Shown here in pieces: positions 59,576 to 64,000 of a stretch of 64,000 bases of DNA. Source of the stretch: Rhodococcoides corynebacterioides (GTDB taxonomy: Bacteria > Actinomycetota > Actinomycetes > Mycobacteriales > Mycobacteriaceae); NCBI RefSeq assembly GCF_019834675.1, contig NZ_JABUBU010000012.1, positions 1 to 64,000 of the forward strand. Reading direction: 5' to 3'. The stretch's first letter is position 1, and each line of letters opens with the position of its first letter. The notes under the pieces are model-generated. The model made no database searches. It was not told where the DNA came from and saw only the letters and a program-made list of their open reading frames with translations. The position numbers and the translations under genes were made by a program.

Positions 59576-60751
59576 GTGAGTGTATTCGGCAACTTCCAGA
59601 ACGAGATCTACCTTCGCGGCCTCGGCGGAACCGCGCCGGACCTCCCCACCACCGCGTCCGGCCTCGAGGCCCGAGCACGCGAGACCCTCTCCGCCGCCGC
59701 GTTCGCCTACATCGCGGGCAGCGCGTCGACCGAGCGCACGGCCGTCGGGAACGTCGGTGCCTTCGCCCGTCACCGCATCGTGCCGCGGATGTGGCGTGGG
59801 GCCAGTGCGCCCGACGCGCGCGACCTCTCCGTCGACCTGTTCGGCCTGCGACTCGACGCGCCGGTCCTGACCGCGCCGGTGGGTGTGCTCGGCATGGTGC
59901 ATCCCGACGCCGAACCTGCCGTCGGGTCGGTCGCCACCGCGCTCGGCATCGGATCGGTGCTGTCGACGGCGTCGTCCACCCCCATCGAGGACGTCGCGGC
60001 CGTGTCCGGGGAGAACTGGTGGTACCAGCTGTACTGGCCCGCCGACGACGGCGTCGCCGAGTCCCTCGTTCGCCGCGCCACCGCAGCCGGTGCCAAGGCG
60101 ATCGTGGTCACCGCCGACACGCCCGGAATGGGTTGGCGCCCGCGCGATCTCGACCTGGGGCACCTGCCGTTCCTGCAGGCGCAGGGCATCGCGAACTACC
60201 TGTCCGACCCGGTGTTCCGCTCCCGTCTCGCCGCCCCGCCCGAGGAGAGCGCCGAAGCGATGCAGATCGCCGTCCTCACCTGGGTGGGCATGTTCGGTAA
60301 CCACACCCTCCGCCCCGCCGACGTCGCCCGCGTGAAGGAGTGGACCCACCTGCCCGTCCTGGTCAAGGGCATCCTCCATCCCGACGACGCCCGCGCCGTC
60401 GTCGACGCCGGAGCGGACGGCGTCGTCGTGTCGAATCACGGTGGGCGGCAGGTGGACAACGCCATCGCCGCCGTCGACGCCCTGGGCCCCGTCGCCGAGG
60501 CGGTGGGCGGGTCCTCCACGGTGCTGCTCGACTCCGGAATCCGTTCCGGCGCCGACATTCTCGTGGCCCTGGCGTTGGGTGCCGACGCCGTGCTCTACGG
60601 CCGTCCGTGGGTCTACGGCCTGGGCCTGGCCGGCCGCGACGGCGTCGAGCACTCCCTGCGCTGCATCCTCGCCGACCTCGACATCACCATGGGCCTCGCC
60701 GGCCTGACCTCGCTCGCCGAGGTGGACCGCGGCATCCTCGCGGCCGGGTGA
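59576..60751 (+). CDS. FMN-dependent alpha-hydroxy-acid oxidase, lactate 2-monooxygenase-like
   Basis: The 391-residue TIM-barrel flavoprotein resembles mycobacterial lactate 2-monooxygenase in length and in FGNFQNEIYLRGLGG, LSVDLFGLRLDAPVLTAPVG, QLYWPADDG, VTADTPGMGWRPRDL and FLQAQGIANYLSDPVF. The active-site histidine and arginine are in VSNHGGRQ; DSGIRSGADILVALALGA binds FMN phosphate. It would oxidise lactate or a similar 2-hydroxy acid. The GTG at 59576 is chosen for leaderless spacing and because the product then begins like the family. Confidence 0.9.
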   Translation: MSVFGNFQNEIYLRGLGGTAPDLPTTASGLEARARETLSAAAFAYIAGSASTERTAVGNVGAFARHRIVPRMWRGASAPDARDLSVDLFGLRLDAPVLTAPVGVLGMVHPDAEPAVGSVATALGIGSVLSTASSTPIEDVAAVSGENWWYQLYWPADDGVAESLVRRATAAGAKAIVVTADTPGMGWRPRDLDLGHLPFLQAQGIANYLSDPVFRSRLAAPPEESAEAMQIAVLTWVGMFGNHTLRPADVARVKEWTHLPVLVKGILHPDDARAVVDAGADGVVVSNHGGRQVDNAIAAVDALGPVAEAVGGSSTVLLDSGIRSGADILVALALGADAVLYGRPWVYGLGLAGRDGVEHSLRCILADLDITMGLAGLTSLAEVDRGILAAG

Positions 60752-60785
60752 GTCCGGGGGCGTCATGGGCACTAGTATTCGATCC

Positions 60786-60875
60786 GGAAGCGTGGCAGAG
60801 CGGCCTAATGCACTCGCCTTGAAAGCGAGAGACGTGTAACAGCGTCCGGGGGTTCAAATCCCTCCGCTTCCGCCA
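60786..60875 (+). tRNA. tRNA-Ser (anticodon UGA)
   Basis: The acceptor stem GGAAGCG pairs with CGCTTCC at 60865-60871, followed by the G discriminator and an encoded CCA (60873-60875). The anticodon stem CTCGC/GCGAG encloses CTTGAAA, giving anticodon TGA at 60820-60822. The long variable arm and GGTTCAAATCC T-loop are typical of serine tRNA. Confidence 0.97.
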
Positions 60876-61042
60876 CCGCGACGTGGCCCACCCGGGTGGC
60901 AGTCGCTCCGGGCGGCGCGGGCCGTCTCGACCCCATCTGCGCGGCTTCTGGTCACCTGCACCGGTTGCACCTGGTGAGGGTGGCGGCAACCTGAGCAGGT
61001 ACCGCCCCGGACCGATGCCTGCAACCCCCACACACACCTCGA

Positions 61043-61068
61043 CCCCCTCGCCGCGAAGGACGAGGGGG
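61043..61068. terminator. Hairpin terminator downstream of the PucR-type gene
   Basis: CCCCCTCG and CGAGGGGG form a perfect 8-bp stem with a ten-base loop, 17 bases beyond the stop of the minus-strand regulator gene. It may also stop transcription coming from the tRNA side. Confidence 0.65.
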
Positions 61069-61084
61069 CCGAGGAGTCGAACCG

Positions 61085-62380
61085 TCAGCGCTTGCGCGGA
61101 GTCTTCCCCGCGGCGGCGGCGGTCTGGGCGTTCTTCGCGTTCTCGAGCCCCCGCGCCACGATGGCCGCCTGGAGGTAGCGGAGGCCGGAGGGCACGGACG
61201 GGTCGATGCCGGTGAGCTGGCCGATGCGCTTGAGGCGGTAGTCGACGGTGTTCGCATGGACGAACAGGTGCCGGGCGGTGCGCTGGCGGTTCAGCTCGTG
61301 TCCGAGGTACGAGGTGAGGGTCTCGAGGAGCTCGGGAGCGTCGTCGAGTGGCTCGAGTGCGCGCAGGAGCTGCTCACGCCCGCGGCCGGGGCGAGTGAGC
61401 TGGTACTCGAGCACCAGGTCCTCGGTGCGGTAGAGGCCGGCGGGGCGGCCCAGTTGCCGTGCGAGGGAGAGCAGTTCGTACACGTGCTCGGCGGCGGCGG
61501 GGATGTCGTCGCGGTCGGAGGACGTGACGGCTCCGGTGACGGGCACCTCGCCGGCGCGCGAGAGGCGCTCGATCAGGGCGTCGACCCATTCACGGTCGCG
61601 GGGAGCGGGCAGCAGGATGGTGCCGCCCTCGGTGCTGAGCAGCGCCAGCGGCGACTTGCCGCAGGTGGTGGCCAGCTCGGCCTGGATGCGGCGCAGCTTG
61701 CGGCGCGCGGACACGGTGCGGTCGACGACGGGATTGGCCTCGTCGGGATGCTGCGGGAAGTGCAGGGCGAGGACGAGGTAGTCGTCGGCGAGGTCGATCC
61801 CGCACTGCTGGGCGGTGGCGGTGGCGTTCTTGCCGCCGCTGAGCAGTGTCGTGACGAGCGTGTGGGTGGCGGTGTGGTGCTCGGAGGCGACGGAGCGGTA
61901 CTCGTCGACGTAGGCCATGGAGACCTCGGTGGTGACGGCCTCGAGCAGGGTGACCAGGACCAGCGAGTCGGAGGTGACGTCCTCGACCTTCTGGCCGGCG
62001 GCCTGGCGACCGACCAACGTCAGGCCGTAGCGGAACCCGTCGTGGTAGGCGCGCAGGATGGCCCGCAGCGGGACCCCTTCGCGAGCCCAGCGCGCCGCGG
62101 CGTCGTGGACGTTGGCGAGGTCCTTCTCGGACGGGGTGTTGCCCGACTCGAGCATGCGCACCGCGAGTCCGAGGCACTTGACCGTCACCTCGGTCACGTC
62201 GCCGTGCAGGAGCTCACCGGGGAGCGTGCCGCAGGGCGTGTTGGCGGCGAAGTGGTCGACCAGATGACGGGCGACTCCGCGGAGGTCGCTCAGGGCCAGA
62301 TTGTTGGCCTTCGTGCCGGCGATGAACCCGGCTTCCACGTTGCCCGGAAGCGGGCTCGCAACGGTCTTCGGTGTCGTCAT
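61085..62380 (-). CDS. PucR-family transcriptional regulator
   Basis: The 431-residue protein has a C-terminal helix-turn-helix of the PucR type (TSYLGHELNRQRTARHLFVHANTVDYRLKRI region, about residues 350-395) after a GGDEF-like/CdaR central domain and an N-terminal helical domain of the RsbR/DUF type (LRAILRAYHDGFRYGL). Such proteins are activators responding to small metabolites; the ligand is unknown. GGGGGAG lies four bases before the ATG. The C-terminus is Lys/Arg-rich. It stands alone and is divergent from the mycolyltransferase across a long intergenic region. Confidence 0.9.
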   Translation of the reverse strand: MTTPKTVASPLPGNVEAGFIAGTKANNLALSDLRGVARHLVDHFAANTPCGTLPGELLHGDVTEVTVKCLGLAVRMLESGNTPSEKDLANVHDAAARWAREGVPLRAILRAYHDGFRYGLTLVGRQAAGQKVEDVTSDSLVLVTLLEAVTTEVSMAYVDEYRSVASEHHTATHTLVTTLLSGGKNATATAQQCGIDLADDYLVLALHFPQHPDEANPVVDRTVSARRKLRRIQAELATTCGKSPLALLSTEGGTILLPAPRDREWVDALIERLSRAGEVPVTGAVTSSDRDDIPAAAEHVYELLSLARQLGRPAGLYRTEDLVLEYQLTRPGRGREQLLRALEPLDDAPELLETLTSYLGHELNRQRTARHLFVHANTVDYRLKRIGQLTGIDPSVPSGLRYLQAAIVARGLENAKNAQTAAAAGKTPRKR

Positions 62381-62920
62381 CTGGCTCCCCCATGACTGTG
62401 TGGCTCATGCCGGTTGGGCTGGTTCTCGGTGTACGGTAACAACCCTTAACGGGGACGAGGATTGTTTTGGTGGACAGAACCAATCGTCATGTTTGGCGAG
62501 TAGGTCACCGCGCAACCATCTGGTGTGCCGGGTCACACCCCACGTGACCTGCGGTTATGGTCGTCGTCAACGACTGTTGAGTCTGCAACGACCGTTCGGG
62601 ATGCCGTTTTTCGCTTGCATCTGCACAACCAGGACCGCATCAAGTTTGTGACCAGACACAGGGTGGTATCGAGACGGTAACGCACCCGGCGGGCGGTGTA
62701 CACAGTCCGGCGGTCTCTTTCGAGCGCCGTACCGGGCTTCGGGTCCGTGAGAATCGGCGTTGTGACCGATTCCAGGACCTGAGCCGATGCGCTGGACAGG
62801 ATTCTGGCCGTCCTTACTGCGAAGTAACCTCGTCTGCACCGAGCGACGCGGCCGTCGGCCGTACGGGCACCGATCACCCCGATCGCCCGTGTTCGCCGAC
62901 CACCATCGAAGGGACCACCC
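62381..62920. other. 540-bp divergent intergenic region
   Basis: This region between the PucR-type regulator and the mycolyltransferase is lower in GC than its flanks and contains no convincing ORF. It must hold both promoters. TTGGT-N7-ACCAA at 62467-62483 is a weak dyad near the regulator gene. I could not identify a -10/-35 pair with confidence. Confidence 0.6.
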
Positions 62921-63943
62921 ATGCGACGTCTCGCGGCCCTCGCCGCGTCGTGTTTGGCGACGACGGCACTGGTCGTCGCCACGCCCACCGTCGCGTTCGC
63001 GGACCCGGCCGGTCCGGTGTCCGTCGTCGGCGAGACGGGTGCGCGGGTGGTGTCGGTGGTCATGCAGACGGACCGCCGGGCGCTGGTGTCCGTGTTCTCC
63101 CCGTCCATGGGGCGCGAGATTCCGGTGCAGGTGTTGCTCCCGGCCGACCGCTCCGCCCCGAGGCCGTCCCTGTACGTGCTCGACGGGGTGAGCGCCGGCG
63201 AGGAGACGAACTACACCGAGAGCACCTGGACCGCCAAGACCGATGCGGTCGCGTTCTTCGCGGACAAGCCGGTCAACGTCGTGCTCCCCATCAGCGGACG
63301 CGGCAGCTACTACGCGGATTGGCAGCGGCCCGATCCCGTTCTGGGCGTGAACATGTGGGAGACGTTCCTGACGCGGGAGCTGCCGCCGCTGATCGACGCC
63401 CAGTTCTCCGGCACCGGGGTGAACGCCCTGATGGGGCTGTCGATGGGTGCGCAGGGCGCGATGAACCTGATCGCCAAGCATCCCGCCCTGTACACGGGCG
63501 TGGCCGCCTTCAGTGGGTGCTACGACAACCGCAGCAACGAGACCAAGAACGCCGTCCGCACCACCGTGGGCTCGACGGGCGGGGATGCGACCAACATGTG
63601 GGGTAGCAACTCCGACCCCGCCTGGGCGGACAACGATCCGAGCTTGCGAGTGGACGCGTTGCGCGGCAAGCAGATCTACGTCTCGTCGGGCACCGGCCTG
63701 CCCGGTCCGTACGAGGCCGGCGGCTCGCCCGCCGAGGAGTTGATGGATGCGCTCCTGGTCGGCGGCCCGCTCGAGGCGGCGGCCAACCTGTGCACCACCG
63801 GGTTCGTGGACACCCTGGCTCGCGCCGGGGTGCCGGCGACGATCGTGCGCAAGCCGTGGGGCACCCACTCGTGGCGCTACTGGCAGGACGAGATGCACGG
63901 GTCCTGGCCCGTGCTCGCCCGCGCGCTCGGAATCGGGAACTAG
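62921..63943 (+). CDS. Mycolyltransferase, antigen-85 family (third copy)
   Basis: The 340-residue exported esterase has a clear signal peptide (RRLAALAASCLATTALVVATPTVAFA, cleavage before DPAG), and the antigen-85 fold. The nucleophile is S174 in GLSMGA and the histidine is H316 in GTHSWRYW; YVLDGVSAGEETNYTE replaces the more usual LDG(L/M)RA segment. It lacks LGFP repeats. GAAGGGA lies six bases before the ATG. It is separated by 46 kb from the other two mycolyltransferases and is more divergent in its substrate-loop segments, so it may serve a different acceptor. Confidence 0.93.
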   Translation: MRRLAALAASCLATTALVVATPTVAFADPAGPVSVVGETGARVVSVVMQTDRRALVSVFSPSMGREIPVQVLLPADRSAPRPSLYVLDGVSAGEETNYTESTWTAKTDAVAFFADKPVNVVLPISGRGSYYADWQRPDPVLGVNMWETFLTRELPPLIDAQFSGTGVNALMGLSMGAQGAMNLIAKHPALYTGVAAFSGCYDNRSNETKNAVRTTVGSTGGDATNMWGSNSDPAWADNDPSLRVDALRGKQIYVSSGTGLPGPYEAGGSPAEELMDALLVGGPLEAAANLCTTGFVDTLARAGVPATIVRKPWGTHSWRYWQDEMHGSWPVLARALGIGN

Positions 63944-63959
63944 CTCGCGCCGCACCGGG

Positions 63960-64000
63960 TCACGCGGTGTAGCGGTCCGCCACCGTCGCCGCGAACTCGA
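63960..64000 (-). CDS. C-terminal end of a gene entering from the right (partial)
   Basis: Read on the minus strand the window ends with an open frame coding EFAATVADRYTA and a TGA stop at 63960-63962. It is convergent with the mycolyltransferase. Thirteen codons are too few to name a family. Confidence 0.35.
   Translation of the reverse strand, partial: EFAATVADRYTA

Noticed and set aside
60786..60875. tRNA-Ser as an integration site for a mobile element
   Set aside because: No integrase, no duplicated tRNA 3' end and no mobile genes are seen in the flanking sequence.
62467..62483. TTGGT-N7-ACCAA dyad as a PucR operator
   Set aside because: Five-base arms are too short to be convincing in a 540-base region, so it is mentioned only as a weak dyad.

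Overview
The window is a GC-rich stretch of a chromosome from a mycolic-acid-making actinobacterium. Gene content and order match the arabinogalactan/mycolate cell-wall locus of Mycobacteriales (the Rv3777-Rv3813c region of M. tuberculosis). Details such as a mycolyltransferase fused to LGFP repeats, only two Emb proteins and several extra glycosyltransferases fit Rhodococcus or a close relative better than Mycobacterium. The genus is an inference from gene content; no database was consulted. No insertion sequence, prophage or CRISPR array was seen.

Layout. 1-4.9 kb: the 3' end of a 5S rRNA with its terminator, a gluconate uptake/phosphorylation operon (gntP-gntK), an ABC-F ATPase and a HAD phosphatase. 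4.9-7 kb: an exported PGRP amidase with LGFP repeats. 7.2-13.6 kb (+): glf, glfT2, a PAP2 phosphatase, ubiA and aftB, tightly overlapping; they make UDP-galactofuranose, polymerise galactan, make decaprenyl-phosphoribose and add terminal arabinose. 13.9-28.7 kb (+): two mycolyltransferases, a DUF732 lipoprotein, the cutinase-like Culp6, an LLM-type oxidoreductase, then fadD32-pks13-accD4, which condense and activate mycolic acids. 29.3-41.8 kb (-): dprE1-dprE2-aftA, an unassigned GT-C-like membrane protein and two emb arabinosyltransferases, so the decaprenyl-phosphoarabinose pathway and its users lie together. 41.8-50 kb: another GT-C-like protein, a GtrA protein, rmlC-rmlA and divergent rmlB (dTDP-rhamnose for the linker), then a GT2-GtrA-large membrane protein trio that looks like a three-component Gtr sugar-decoration system. 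50.1-55.5 kb: a second GlfT2-like enzyme, and on the other strand wzm-wzt-glfT1 (galactan export and initiation) followed by a TylF-type methyltransferase. 55.5-64 kb: the proteasome activator bpa, an aminotransferase-fold protein lacking the PLP lysine, a quinone oxidoreductase, an aldo/keto reductase, a lactate-monooxygenase-like flavoenzyme, tRNA-Ser(UGA), a PucR-type regulator, a third mycolyltransferase and the edge of a further gene.

A pattern across the window is a TAnnnT hexamer placed 7-8 bases before an ATG/GTG that has no Shine-Dalgarno sequence. It recurs at twelve genes and one tiny upstream ORF, and predicts that much of this locus is transcribed into leaderless mRNAs. The most promising undescribed material is the Gtr-like trio, the GlfT2 paralogue with the adjacent sugar-methyltransferase-like gene, and two orphan GT-C-like proteins inside the arabinan genes.
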